Below are positions 14,001-26,800 of a stretch of DNA of 64,000 bases, piece by piece. The notes below the pieces were generated by a model. That model had not been told where the DNA came from. It was given only the letters and a program-made list of their open reading frames with translations, and did no database searches. The translations under genes were made by a program, and so were the position numbers. The stretch's first letter is position 1, and every line of letters starts with the position of its first letter. This stretch comes from Himantopus leucocephalus (taxonomy: Eukaryota; Chordata; Aves; Charadriiformes; Recurvirostridae), in the NCBI GenBank assembly GCA_003993805.1, contig RSEF01000006.1, positions 27,189,402 through 27,253,401 on the forward strand, read 5' to 3'.

Positions 14001-14609
14001 ATTTTGAAAATCTGCTCTGATATAATTTGAGAACTGTTTCTTCACTCACTTCTACCTGCCAAGGGTAGTTTTGGTTTTTTGGGTTTTTTTTTTTTTGGTT
14101 TTGTTTTTTTCCATGGGCTGTTTATCACTTACCTCGTTGATAGGTGAGACTTAAAGTAGCGCAGAGAATTCAGAAATAAAGTCATTACATGAATACTGCT
14201 TTTCAGCGTAGCAAAGAAAAAAATCCTGAGCATCTTGTTTTGGAAGATGAAAAACATTTTTAAAGTACTCATTTAAAAGGAAGGCTATACATTATTGAGA
14301 AAATAAATGAAATCTGTTGCTTGCTGTACAATTCAGCTCCAGGACTGGGATGCAATTAAAAAAGTTTAGATTTTAGCATTTGGAATAAATTAGCCTTTTA
14401 AATTAGTGGGAACTCTATGATTATATTTTTCAGCTTTGGAAATCCGTGTTTTGATTCTGTCAGTTTTTAAAATTCTGGGGTTATAAGATCTGGGAAACTG
14501 GTTCCTCAGGCGGGATGCAGAGATGTAAAAGCAGTTAATATATCCTCCCCAGCAATAATGAACTCCACAAGTGATGGGGATGCTCTAGTGAATATATTTC
14601 CAAGGAGTG
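8003..14609. other. Unique non-coding DNA
   Basis: The longest frame (8686-9084, 132 codons) shows no domain or signal and begins inside another overlapping frame. T-rich tracts occur near 13446 and 14074-14111. No repeat family was recognised. Confidence 0.55.
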
Positions 14610-14625
14610 GAGAGAGAGAGAGAGA
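14610..14625. repeat. (GA)8 microsatellite
   Basis: Eight uninterrupted GA units followed by TATGT. Simple sequence with no evident role. Confidence 0.9.
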
Positions 14626-14699
14626 TATGTTCTTTTTTGTCCTGTAAATGAGACCACTCCCTGGCCCGTGTTTGCAGAGTGCACGTAAGGTCAGGCAGA

Positions 14700-15125
14700 C
14701 TGCGATTCGCTAAGCAGAACGAAGTGTGCAGTTAAATAAATAAAATCTGTAAGTGAATTTTTATACTGACTGCATAAACAACATGAAGTTGATTTATGTA
14801 ATAAAGGATTCATGCTTAGCCAAATCAGCATTTGTCATATGTGGTTTCCTTCTCAATTGCCTGCATGAGGAGAAAAGCCATCCATCGTGGCTCCTCTTTT
14901 ACCGAGGGTTCAGCAATGCACTGTGAAAGCTCTTACACCAAAGACCTAAGAAGAGGTAATTGCAGTATATTGCCAATAAAATAATCAGCTAAGCATTCCT
15001 GACATTTGAGTTCACGAGCTTTTCATCACCTCTGAGACTGGGAGAGGGAGCGAGAAATACAGAGGCAGAGTACAATTCCCACAATGGCTACTCATAATTA
15101 TGATAAGCTTTGTTGATTGCACACT
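14700..15125. promoter_or_regulatory. Candidate conserved non-coding element / enhancer
   Basis: An unbroken unique tract without repeats carries clustered transcription-factor-like cores near its right end: ACAATGG (15081-15087, SOX-like), the palindrome ATAATTAT (15094-15101, homeodomain-like), TGATAAG (15101-15107, GATA-like on one strand) and TTGTTGATTGC (15110-15120, forkhead-like). TAATTGC also occurs near 14957. These are short motifs and each is common; the density within 40 bp and the adjoining CpG patch are what stand out. Conservation cannot be tested here. Confidence 0.3.
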
Positions 15126-15142
15126 TGGGGTGCCTGTGTTAC

Positions 15143-15326
15143 CGGGTAGGTAATGCTTCGCTGATGTTAGCTTCGCCTTTCAACCAGGCTGAGCCCAGGG
15201 GGCTGTGGGGGGCTGCGCTGCGCAACAGGAGCGCGATGGGCTGCACCCCGGGATAGCAGCGGTGCCGTTGCTCGCTGCTGTACGTGCACAGTGTCACTGC
15301 TAAAACATCCCCCCCCCGAGGGGACG
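15143..15326. promoter_or_regulatory. Small CpG-dense, GC-rich patch
   Basis: Fourteen CpG dinucleotides fall between 15143 and 15326, while most of the surrounding DNA has almost none. The patch includes GCGCG at 15231-15235, CCCCGGG near 15246, a C9 run near 15308-15317 and GACGTC at 15323-15328. It is too short for a standard CpG island but is the clearest CpG cluster I saw. It lies directly beside the motif-rich tract ending at 15125. No initiator, TATA box or convincing first exon was recognised, so it may be an enhancer or a weak unannotated promoter. Confidence 0.35.
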
Positions 15327-18300
15327 TCAGAGAGGATGTCCTCATCCTGTTTTACCTCAAACCAGGACAGCGGACTAAACCCTGACCTCCGCTTTTATGT
15401 TGTGCTTTCTTCAGATAAAAATTCCTGTTGTGTTCAATACTCAGCTTGTAACATTTTAAATACTGCACTTTGTTAGTCCATTATATTGAAGAGGAACGAA
15501 ATACAGACTTTTAAAAAGTGTTCTCTTGTGATTTCAAGTCTTCTGGAAGATCAATTTCTGAAGGCATAAGTTTGCCTGCAATTATTGTGCTACATGGAAA
15601 TTTCACATAATGGCATTTATATGGACTTTTCCTTCGAACACAAAGAAATAAATTACGTAAGTAAATTACTTGGATCACTAAAACCTGCCAGTTAGGATGA
15701 TTCACAAAGATTAATCTATTGCTTTAAAACACCAAGCAGCCAATTAAAATTTTCATTCAGCTATAAGCTGCTGCAAAATTAAAATTTAGCAATCCTAATT
15801 CTGTGGATAGTTTGACCAGAAAATAATCAAACAATAACGAGTTTGTCATGACCATCATTATGTTAAAACAAACAAGAAGTTCTGTTTAGCAGCTTTTTTT
15901 TTTTTTTTCCAGCATCCCTGACAAAGTAGGGGAAAAAATGCAAGGCTGTAAGCTTAAGCAGTAATTAGCTTAACAGATGCCTGAAGGAAATGTGCCGGGC
16001 CAATTATCAGCACCTTCATTCCAGTGAAAAGAACATTCCTTTAATACTGAAGCAAAACGGATCATGTCTATTTAGTGGAAGCATAGCAATGCACCATATT
16101 TTAGCTGAACGGAGAAGAGTATGTTTTCCACTGATGTAAATAAGTTCCACTTCTCTGGTTAGGTAAGAGTCAAGAAGAGAAGTCCGTATGTTACGTTAGA
16201 AGTGAATGGAGATCAGAACTGGATTAGAAGTAGACAAAAAATACTGACTGAACTCCAGGGAAAATACAGAGGTTTCAGATATTCCAGTTAGATGCAGAGT
16301 TAAAATGAATGACAGGTTCCTTTTTTAAAAAAAAACCAAAAAAACCAAAAAAAACCAACCAAATAAATTAAAAAGTAAGCTCTGCATCAATATGAAAGGT
16401 TGTTTGATGGTTAGGTCACCCTTGAGAGGTGTCAGAATTTAGAGTCAAGTCATGAATAAGTTCTTATAAAGTTGCTAAGGTTGCATGTACCTAAAATTTG
16501 AAAGAAGGACTCCCTCAGCCTGGTTTTGGGCAAGTGTGTATAGCTGTACAACTTGTTACGCATTGAATTCCATACTGTTTGTTAAGCATAAAACCCCACC
16601 AAGTTCTGGGAACAAAAGCTCTTTTATGGGATCAGTGCTTTTCGCTTTGAATATAAAGGCTTCAGCACTTAAGTAACAGCAGGAGTGCATTATTTTGCAG
16701 CAGTATTTTTATCCTACTGACAAGTACTTGTTTCTGATCATGCCTGAAATACCAGTTTAGCTGCCTTTGGTGGTGTGTATTCCTGCGAGTGATATTGACT
16801 GACGTGATTGTGGCCATGCTTCAACTGCCCACGTCAGAGAGCATGACAGGATGAGACTGAGCACCAGAAGACCTTTCATGAGTTCTGCTGAGTGAGGAGG
16901 TGTGGGAAGGAGAGCAAGTGCTGGCCTTGGCTGGTGGCAGAGATGGCTTGCTGCAGGTGTGGGGCTGGCCCAGAGAGGGCAGGAGCTCCCTGGATTTTGC
17001 CATAGCTTCACCCTTTGTGCCATGGAGGTCTCTGTGAGGGTTTGCTGTACTAACAAGCAGCAACACATAGCCTGTTTTCCCAGGTACGCTCGTTTTTTGC
17101 CAACGCTTAAAGACATAGCAGAGCAATGGTGCATTCCTGCCCTTATGTGTTAGTCCTTGGTGGGGATTTCTCTGGTCACCCCAAGTTCACAGATGTGGGC
17201 TGGCGGTAGTTTACACTAAACAGTGCAGGAAAGTCACAAAGCTTTTTGCAAGGTAATGATGTGGGGGCGGTTTAGTTGGTTTGTTTTTTTGTTTGTTTGG
17301 TTTTTTTTGTCTTCCCAGTGCGTAGCAACTAAATGTTCTCATCTTATTAGGATTGTCGTTGTAATGAATAGCTTCTGCTTTCTTTTTTCATACAATATTA
17401 TTCTCTTAAATCTCCATTGTGCTTCCCGCTGCCCACAAACATGCTTAATATAAAATTTTGTGTTTAGACCCTCAATAGATAAAAAAAACTGGGAGTTGCC
17501 ACCACCTACAAGTTTATGCATTCTGCAATGGTGCAATGTCAGTTGTTGTAGACAGATTTCTTGTTTTCTATATGGTAAAGAGAAAGTATCTGAATCTATT
17601 CAACTAGTGGGTGGCTCTGAAGGAAAGAATTTTCCCCTTGAACTGTTTGGAACCATGCAATGCATTTTATATATATATTTTTTCCTAACAACTAATTGTC
17701 AAATTAAGTTATTCTGGATTCTCCTATAGCAGTTATTTCCAGTCACATTTAACTGGGAAAAGAACCTTTTATTGGGTCATTGGCTCAGTTTGAGTTTCAA
17801 GTGACACTCTTTTCTTTCTAATAATCTCAAATTCATACACATCTGGGAGCCTTTACCAAAGGCCATTCCTATGCTTATTGAAATCCACTGTGTATTTTTT
17901 CCACTGAGTTGTCAGTGACTTGTCTCCTACTTAGTAAAAACATATTTTAATTCTGACTTCAAAACCTCAAAATCAATTTCAGATTCTGTGATAGTTGGCC
18001 TATGTAAGTATAAAATGGTGTATGACAGTGAGACAATACTGGCTAAAGAAAAATAATGACGTTTCTCCCTTGTAAAATACTCTGATGTGTTTTTCAAACT
18101 GGGGTGGGATTGGTTGGGGTGGAAACACTTTTTCAAAATATTTTTCTCTCATTTTTCCTTATTTTCTGCTTAAAAACCTTAAGGAAGCTTAGGAAAAGGG
18201 GAAGATTTTCTAGTGAAACACTGCTTTTTTGATTTCAAAAGAGTATTCACTTTCCAAAGGCTGAGAGTTGCACATGGTTTAGAAACATTTTACACCTCCC

Positions 18301-20474
18301 ACAATTTTTGACCAACACTGAGAATGTGTTTTCATTGCCTTGTTTAGCAGAGCAAGTAAAAGTGTCTTCCTCAAGGTGCTCCGATGCAAAGAGCAATATG
18401 GGGAACTATGCCAGGAATCACTTGCTTCTTGTTTCTAAAGAATGCCTTTTTTTTCCTTCTCTGCCCCACCCCCACCCCCGAACAGAGCGTTGAAGTGACC
18501 TAATTCCACTTCAGTTGGTGAGAAAGACATTCTTGATTATTTTTCTGCCTTTTTGTCCTGCTGAGTGTGACATTCCTGTTCCTGCCATGGGACCGTGAGC
18601 AGGGGCCCTCTCCTGTTGCTGTTTCCCTTGCTTTTATGATATTCACTAGAGATCGTAAAATTCAGTTTGTAGCTCCCAGATCTTTCCAGTGATCTCCATT
18701 TTGCCTTTGAGCTGTTCTTCATGCCTTGGAAATATATTATCTTTTCAGACTTACGTATTCTTCTTATCTCTCTGGGAATCCCTTTAGGTATGATGGAGAC
18801 TAATTCTAGGTGGACATAAGTGTTTGACTCCAGCTGCAGTGGAGCCGTACAGAGCTGCTGCCCTTAGGAAGCAGCATCTTACTGTCTTTGTGGAAAAAAA
18901 ACCCTGTTCTAAGGAGCTGCTGCTGCCTTGGTGCCCCTTACATTAGAGAATAAGCAAAATTTGCTCTGGATTTGTGAAGCTTGCTGCTCTTCTACGTTGT
19001 TTCTGCACACCAGGACTTCTTGCCTAAGGTCCAGGAATTAAACAAGTTTCTATTCAGTGGTTAATACTTGATAAAAGCACTTCCGAAAGATTGCTGGAAA
19101 CTGCGTAGGCCAAAGGCTGCAGTCCATCCAGAAGTGACTCAGTATGTCACTCAGAAATGACATTGCAGGTGGTAAATCCTCCCAGGATCAAAGTTGCTGG
19201 GTGGCTGAGGAGCAATTAGCACTGAGTTTGGTACAGTGGGATTGAGCTGTAAAACAAATTAGTCTAAAACACTATATAGTATTCGATCTTGGTTGTGGAA
19301 AAATGCTGTATGAACAGGGCAAATACACCTTTCCTTATTTTAGCAGAAGATCTTTGTTGTTCTTCCATATGGAGGCCTCTTTCACACACAGGACTTTTCC
19401 CCATGCAGATACATTTTTAACCACAGGTTCCACTCTCATCTGTTCCTAGTAGACTTCACCCCCTGGTTCTTATTTTTTTGGGTTGCATAGATGGCATAGA
19501 CAATCTAAAGGAAGGGGATATGTCGTCATAGCCATTGCTGAGTGATGGAATAAGAGGGGGTTTATTATTTTCACTTTGACTGTGATTTTGGCTGTCAAGA
19601 AGATAATTAAATTATAATTGGTTCTCCCTTGAGAGAAGGCGGAGAGAGCAAGAGCTGTAATCCCTTCCTGTAGTCCCAGGATCCAGCTAGGTGTGCAGGA
19701 GGTGGAAGGTCTGTTTCAGGACCAGGGAATAATTTCAGTATTACAAGACTGGATGCATTTGAGGAGCCAGTTTTACAATTCATTCCTTGCTTTTTTCCTG
19801 GGGTGATGCAGAGACTTGTATTCTCCTTAGTCATGGTGGATTTCAGCTCAGTTCATCACCAAGTCAAATAATAAAAAAGTGACAGTTTGCAGAACTCTTT
19901 AGCATCCAAATCACTTTTTTGAGAGTAAACCCTGTTGATGTCTCCTCAAGAAAAAAGACATTTGGAGGCAAATAAATGTGCTGGGAAATTCTTGCAAAAT
20001 ATCGTTTGATCTTCCAACCAATTCTCCGTAGACCTTTATGATTCTGAGTCAGATTGTGGCTGCTAGAAAATTCTTGTGTTGTGCCAAGGACTGTTTTTTC
20101 TTCCTCGGAACTGTTGCTGTCACTTCACAGTGAGTAGAAAACTTTTGAAATTTGTATGACTTTGGTATCACTGATTATCAGGCGGAAGGATTCTGTTTTG
20201 TCTTTTTGGTACTTCCTGGGTTCATGCTGCTACAGGAGCTAGCATGTACTTACCAAAGGTACTGTAGTGATCAGAGCTCTGTTTTAACCATGAAATGTAG
20301 TAGGGAGATGTTATCCAGGCAATTAAAAGGAAGGAAAAAAAAAAAAAGCCCCTTACTAATACTCTAGTTAGCAGACCAATTACTGCCTTTTTAAACTCAA
20401 GACTGCAGCCAAGATTTTAGTCAAGGAAAAAGTAACAGGTAGCTTGTCTTGTCACACAAAATTGATTGCAAAGT

Positions 20475-20507
20475 GTATATATAGAGATATTTATATTATA
20501 TTATATT
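20475..20507. repeat. AT-rich low-complexity tract
   Basis: Mixed TATAT, AGATAT and TTATAT units without a fixed period. Low-complexity DNA. Confidence 0.6.
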
Positions 20508-20675
20508 TGTTCTGAACAAAGTACAATGAATTGGTAAAATATTTTTTGTCCTGTTCTTCCACTTTGTGTGCACAAAATTCCCATTATCATTAAATGATAT
20601 AAGCTTATATTCAATAAAGAGGAGATTCCTGAGGAAAGTAATATAATTTCTTTGATTTTCATTGAACTTTAAAGC

Positions 20676-20692
20676 TTTTTTTTTTTTTTTTT
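20676..20692. repeat. Poly-T run (17)
   Basis: Seventeen Ts ending in AG. Unlike the longer runs in this window it does not end in an N. Confidence 0.85.
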
Positions 20693-21347
20693 AGTAAGAT
20701 AGATACATTTGCTTTGCATGTGTCACCAACAAGTCTGAGTAATTGAGTCATTCCTCACTGCTGTACTCTCAGATCACTGTTTCTGGAATTGCTGAAAATG
20801 GGACTTTCTGTCTTGAATGACTGAGAAAGAGGAGGCTATGAGAGTACCAAAGTCATTATCAGCTCAGAGGAGGTCCACAGCTCGGCTCAGAAAAGGGCAG
20901 CAGGTATTAAAGGCAACCTTTTCATATTCAGCAAATAGTGAAAGAACACATTCCAACTTTCTTTACGAGTTCTATTAAGAGGAACTGTTGTTTCTACTAT
21001 GTGCCTTTTCCCCACTGCCTGGGGTACCTGGAAAGCCCTATGTGCTCACTTTACCTACTCCACTTATTTGCCTGAAGCAAAAATCACATGTAGAGAACCC
21101 ACTAAAAAGGTACAAAGGCAATCCTGGCAGCCATACTGGTCCTTTTCAACAGCTTTTTTTTCCTATTAACAGTAATATTTTCTATGGTGCGGTAATGAAG
21201 ATTTGAATGCATGGTAAGTTTATAGAGCAGTGCCTAATTCTGACTTGCCTGGCCAAATGTAAGATAGAGAATTTGTGAGAAACTGGATTAACCTTTCTCT
21301 GCTTCCCTTACATATCCACAGTGCTTACAGCTGGGAAAAATTAATAA

Positions 21348-21377
21348 CATGATATCAGTGAGCATGATATCAGTGAG
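21348..21377. repeat. 15-bp exact tandem duplication
   Basis: CATGATATCAGTGAG is repeated head to tail at 21348-21362 and 21363-21377. Confidence 0.93.
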
Positions 21378-24300
21378 CCTTAAATCAATAGATAGGATTT
21401 TGGCAAGACTTTTTGGTCTGAAATATGACTACCCAGTATAATTTAGCCAGTAAGCTGTATCCTTTTTTTTTTTTTGGAGATGTTATTCATAAGACACACA
21501 GACATGCTATATAAGTATTTATATTTTTTTTACAGTACATATTTTGGAGGAAGAACTCATAAAATGAGACAATCTTTGTTACGTATTTGATAGGTCCTTG
21601 GGAATGTTGCTCCTGTTTTGGCCCTAGAGCACAGGAAAAACCTTTTCTTCCCATCCTTTCAAAATGTTGAAGATTATGTTCTCTGTAGTGGAAAAAGACA
21701 ACAAGCATAGATTTAGAAAGCGCTCCAGGACAGTTTGTAGGTCTGCCTAAAGTTATCTTCAAGTTGATCTGGAAAAGAGGTGATAATTCCTCCTCTGCCC
21801 TTTACTATTTATCCATATGGGAAGTAAAAAACAATGCCCCAAGCTGCCCCAAACTGCCACCAGTTACCTCTGTGTCAAGAAAAGAGAGGTAGGAAAATCT
21901 CGCCTCCTCCTCTTTACTGCAGCTGGTGAATTTATTTGCCCTGGAACTGCTTCCCTCTTGTTTAGGGCAAATATGGGCAGGCAGTGTACCATGGCTCTCG
22001 GCATCCCTGTTCAATTCCTGCCTTGCTCAAAAGCGGAAGCAGCCCTCCTGCCAATTGAAAGTGGTCAGAAGGTGATGAGCAGGGGCCAACGCCACTGGAT
22101 ACTTCCTACCTTCCCTGGAAACACCTGTTTCCAGCTTTACTCAGAAAATTATGTGTTAGTGTTTTTCTCTTTACCCAAGTTGCTTCTAATTTTTTTTCTT
22201 CCCCGTAGTCTAATCTTTTGGGATGAAAAATTTTCAGGTTAGTTTACAAGCTTAGCAAAAAGCAGTTTGTCAATTAATACAAAAGAAGTCAATTGTGTGA
22301 AAATGTTTCTTCCAAGATATTAGTCTCTGCCTCTTCCCAGGATGTTGCTTGTAGAACTAAAGTCCTATTGCAGCTTTGCTTCTGGCCACTCAGGTGAGGT
22401 AAGGCTTCGATACGTCCTTCAGTCCTTGCTTATCTGCTCTGCTATTCAAAACAACTTCAGCATGTTGGGAAGATGAATTATCCATTGGCAGTCCAGTGTC
22501 CATGCCTCAGAGGGCAAGAGAGCTGCCAAACATCATATTCAAATGATACGGTACTTTGCTGTCCTGCTTTTCCCTCTACATCTCCAGCAACTCCTTGTTG
22601 GGTAAAAGGAGAGCTGCATATGTTACCTCTCTCTTGCAGTGTTGTAGACGTTCCCTCCCAGTTCCAAATCTATCAAAATTACAAGCAATACTGTTTATAT
22701 AAACATATTCCCCTGCCCCTCCTCCCACCCTTTTGAAATATTTTTGCATGCCACTTTCCCCTTCTCGAAGGTAATTTGCAAGTACCTGCAAGAACAAGTG
22801 CAAAGCGAGACGATTTGTGAAAGCGCATTTTCCTGGAGTGGCTGTTGGGTCGCACCTTTGTCTTTCTCTGCTGTTGCCCTCATTTGGTGGGCAATCTCTG
22901 TATGCAGAAAGACAGCTATGGCCTCTCTTACAAAAATGGGAGTTTTCTAAAGACATTCTGTCCAGGTTGGTTTTGTTGTTTTTTTTTTTTCTTTCTTTCT
23001 GAGCTCACTGGGGAAAAATAGGCAGAAAAAGATTGGGCATTTGAAAAATAAATGTAAGTTGGTGAGCTGTCAGCGGCAGGTATGCGACGTACACATGTAT
23101 AAGCCAGGGGTCATTCTCATAAATGCTGTTTCTCTCCCTTAAGTCTTGCATTCATATTCAATTTCCGTTGTTAACTTTCAAACCTTTTTGGCTGCAGAAA
23201 GAGAGAGCACTTTCCTGCTGATTTAATGCCAGTACAGTAGAGACTGCCCTGTGTAGCACTGTGAGCCTCTGCGCTGCCCCCCAGCCGGCCTCTTTCTCTG
23301 TACCTTTGGGATACTTACCTATTTCTCCAGTTTTAACTGAGAAATTTTTCATCTGCATGTTTTTAACCACATTAATTTTGTGGAAGATTAGGTTGCAGGT
23401 GTACCCCTTTTTGTTTAGCTTTTCTTTTGAAAAGGAAAAGGTAAATTTCTCCATCCAGGAGTAGCTGCTGCCATCTTGTAGCAGGACAAGCCTGCAGGAT
23501 CCTAACTGCTACCTTCTCCAAGTCGAAACCGGGAAGAAATTATATCTTTCACGAGAGATAAAACAGCTTCACCATTAAAAAGAGAGAAGTGGGATGCTAA
23601 TCTTATTCTGCATAAAATGAAAATTCAACAGAAATGAGAATTAAAAAGCCAGGACTTTTCCTGTGCTTTGCTCATAGATTTTCTGGGTTTTGTTTGGGGT
23701 TTCTTTTTTTAACATTTAAAGTGCTAGAAATAATCTTTGGCATTTCCACACGTAATGTTGTTTATGCAGGTGTGTGAGATCAAAGCAAAAGGGACACATA
23801 TTTTTTGAGAGTTTTCATAGCTTCTTTTTTTTCCCCTTCTGAGGTTGAGGTGGCTGCTGAAAACAACAACCAGAAATACGAAAGCTAGATGTGAATGGAT
23901 CCCTTTTTGCCAATAACGAAATTTCAAGAACATGCTGCTTGAGCCAGCTTTTGGAACCCTGTGGGTGTCAGTTCATGATTTTGAGAGAGATTTTTTGTCA
24001 ATGAAATTTGAGAGGCCAAAGGCTTTGGTGCTCACTTCTGCCTATTGACAGATTTTCCAATTGCAGAAATCTTTTGTACTTTTTAGCAAGAAAACAGGTG
24101 GTTTGGAATAATTTCCTCTCATGGAAACATTTGAATGAGAGTTTGAAAGACAACTCGTTCCACTGTGGGGCAAGAGCAAACTGACCTCTCTAAACTGTCA
24201 TAATTTGGGCTGCCTGAAGCTTTTCATGGACTTCTAAACATCCTGGCTTTCCTCATTATTATTTTTTCAGAATTCTTTTTGTACCATTTTGCACAGACTT

Positions 24301-26394
24301 AGTCTTGGTAAGGTGATGACGTCTCAGTGCAGTAAATGAAAGAAGATAAGGCTGAGTGGAAAACAGACTGTCTTAAATGCAGTAGATTTTGTTTATTAAT
24401 TAATGAGCACCACAATAAGAACTACAAAACAGCCTGTGAAAAGTAAATGGATTTATGCTTGAGTCAGAAATATTTGAAAGACAGTTCACTCCAGTAGAGA
24501 AAGTCTCTCTTTTAATATATAACTAATCCTTCGAAAAGTGCTGGAAGGACTTTTCATAAGAAGTGAGGAAAATTGCTGAAATTTGAATTGCAAATATTTG
24601 CCGCAACCATTGTTTTCCCAAAGTATATGTTAAGGTGGTTTCAAATTTTGACTGTTACTATTTATTTCCAGGTATGACACATCAGCCTACCCCTCCCCCT
24701 ACCAAGTCTAAACAGTGCAAAATATGTTTTTTTCACAAAACCTGTATGTTTATCTGTCCTAGGCTATTGAGATTAGAAAACCCGAGGGGTGCGGTTGCCG
24801 AAACGCAAACAACTGTAAATTAGTTCACAGTAGCCAGCAAGAAAAGACAACTGTAAAATATTTTTCAGAACTAACGATACTTTATTTGTTCTCATAATCC
24901 CTTTTTGTCACAATTCACATTTATTACACCTGTTCCATTTAACTACAAATAAAACCTGACAAGCTGCTGTTCTGCTGCTGGATTTTCTTTCTTTTTTTGC
25001 CAGTGGGCTACGTATGGCTGACGTTTACTTCTATTTGAACCCAGCAATTTCAGTCATGTTATATTTAAGGGATCTCATCTTTATTTTCATGATAAATGAA
25101 TAAGATAGCTAATTTAATCAAGGCAACCAGACTATGTGACATGGGAGCTGAAGTGAGCCTGCTACAACCAGTTTTATTTTGTCAAAGTCAATGGGCAGTC
25201 ATGAAACAAGTGGGAGATATTAATTTAATTAATTCCTTACTGGGGAACAGGTGATTGATTATATGTGCTATTTTAGCTACTACTGTTCACAGCCCAGTAG
25301 TATTCACTTAAATAACCAATGACTGAGATTTAATGGGCTGTTACCCTGGAGAACAAGGCTCACTGGGGTAGGAACCGGTATTCCAGAGGAGGAACAGGGA
25401 AGTGGATGTTCACCCCAGTGACCTTCAAGCTGGGCCTGCATGAGCATTTTGGGTAGGAGCAGGAAGGTGTTATGGGGAAGTGGCTGCTCCACCTTGGAGA
25501 CAATATTGAACCAGGATGTCAACAGGGACCAACAGCAATTTCTTGTCATCCTAGAGTCCAGTAGCCACCAAATGTTACCAGATTTAGATCACTAGGAGAG
25601 AAGGGGAGCTACCCAAGGAAACATGGGTTTTGTGAAGAAACAGGTATGAATAGTGATCTGCAAGGTGGACAGCAGGTATGGTATTGATGCAGGTTGGATT
25701 TATTTCACAGGCTGGATTTATGTGATGATCCTGGTGCTAATGCCTTCCCGCTACCTGGCCATTTACAACTTTTGTGACATGAAATCTTCATTTTCTATAC
25801 TGAAGACAAAGTCCACAAACCATTCAGGTGAAGACCAAAGGCACAAGTGAAAATTTGTCAGCAATTTAAGTGTTTGCTCAGTGTTAATATCAGGACCAGT
25901 AAAGGCTCTTTCATTAACATTGCGACGTTAATCCAGCTTCCCAGCCCATGCAATAATTGTATGTTTCTTATAACTGAGTTTATTACATAATTGCATTTAA
26001 ATCATAAAGTTAAATCCAAAGCAACTGTGTATTTAATCTATAATGAGATGCAACTTATAAATAGTCCTGCGATTAAACAGGCACCAGTTACTCTCTGTAC
26101 AAACAGACATTTTGGGATACTGAGAAAATGTAATTATAATACATTATCATTTTGTTGTTATGCCCTTCAATTTCAGGGGCTTTGAAAAGTGTTAGCCAGG
26201 TCTGGCAGAAATGGCTGTGAATGTTAAATAAAGTCCTGTTCTCAGTGACAGTGCAGCGGCTTTCGGACTCCTGCTCCAGATTTTCTCTGCGCCTTTCAAC
26301 GTACCTGTACTACGCTTGAAGCAGCTGAGCCCTAACCCAGTGAACAAAGAGAGTGTCCTCAGCTGCCTCACTTTTAGCCCACTGCTAATTTTCC

Positions 26395-26800
26395 ATTAAA
26401 GGTATCAGTGCACCCACTTCTCAGCGTGCAGTGATTTTCAGACCTATTTGACTTAAATTGGTATTTATTTAGAGAAGACTAAATCTACTGATAATTTGTC
26501 TTCTGAGTGTAATTGGTAATCTGCTGCTGTATCCCAGCTATGGAGCTGAAATAGCTTTAGTTGTTATTTTTTATCTATTACCCTCAGGATCCAAATTAGA
26601 TGGCTAATAGACTGGTCAAAATAACAGAAAATTCTTCATAGTTGCTTAATCAGATTAAAAATCAGCATATTTAAACCCAAATAAGCAATTGGGAAGTCGT
26701 TTAAATATTATCTAATTATATCTAAAAGCATAACCTCCTCATTTTTAGAGAGGATGTATATAATAGATTCATTGTACAAATATTATTGTATGAAACTATC
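26395..26800. promoter_or_regulatory. Candidate conserved non-coding element
   Basis: An AT-rich but non-repetitive tract with several homeodomain-like cores: TAATTGG (26510-26516), CTTAATCAGATTA (about 26645-26657), and TAATTA (26713-26718). It has no simple-sequence tracts, no LINE similarity and no long frame. This texture is typical of developmental enhancers and ultraconserved-type elements in amniote gene deserts. That is inference from appearance only. Confidence 0.27.

Larger units (their letters stand above)
15336..26394. other. Unique non-coding DNA
   Basis: It holds A-rich (16325-16375) and T-rich (15892-15908, 17284-17310) low-complexity stretches and a mildly GC-rich part at 16890-17040. 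Frames at 21817-22242 and 22576-22956 exceed 120 codons but lack any recognisable feature. Around 25080-25260 an AT-rich tract with TTAATTTAATTAATT resembles non-coding elements but is less convincing than those listed separately. Confidence 0.55.

Noticed and set aside
15290..15345. Start of a host gene at the CpG patch
   Set aside because: No first exon with a donor, TATA box or initiator could be supported.
18446..18486. Strong pyrimidine tract ending in CAG
   Set aside because: Acceptor-like, but the sequence after it opens no useful frame and no donor was found.
21817..22242. 141-codon plus-strand frame
   Set aside because: Overlapped by a minus-strand frame, no recognisable motif, and only a hydrophobic T-rich end.
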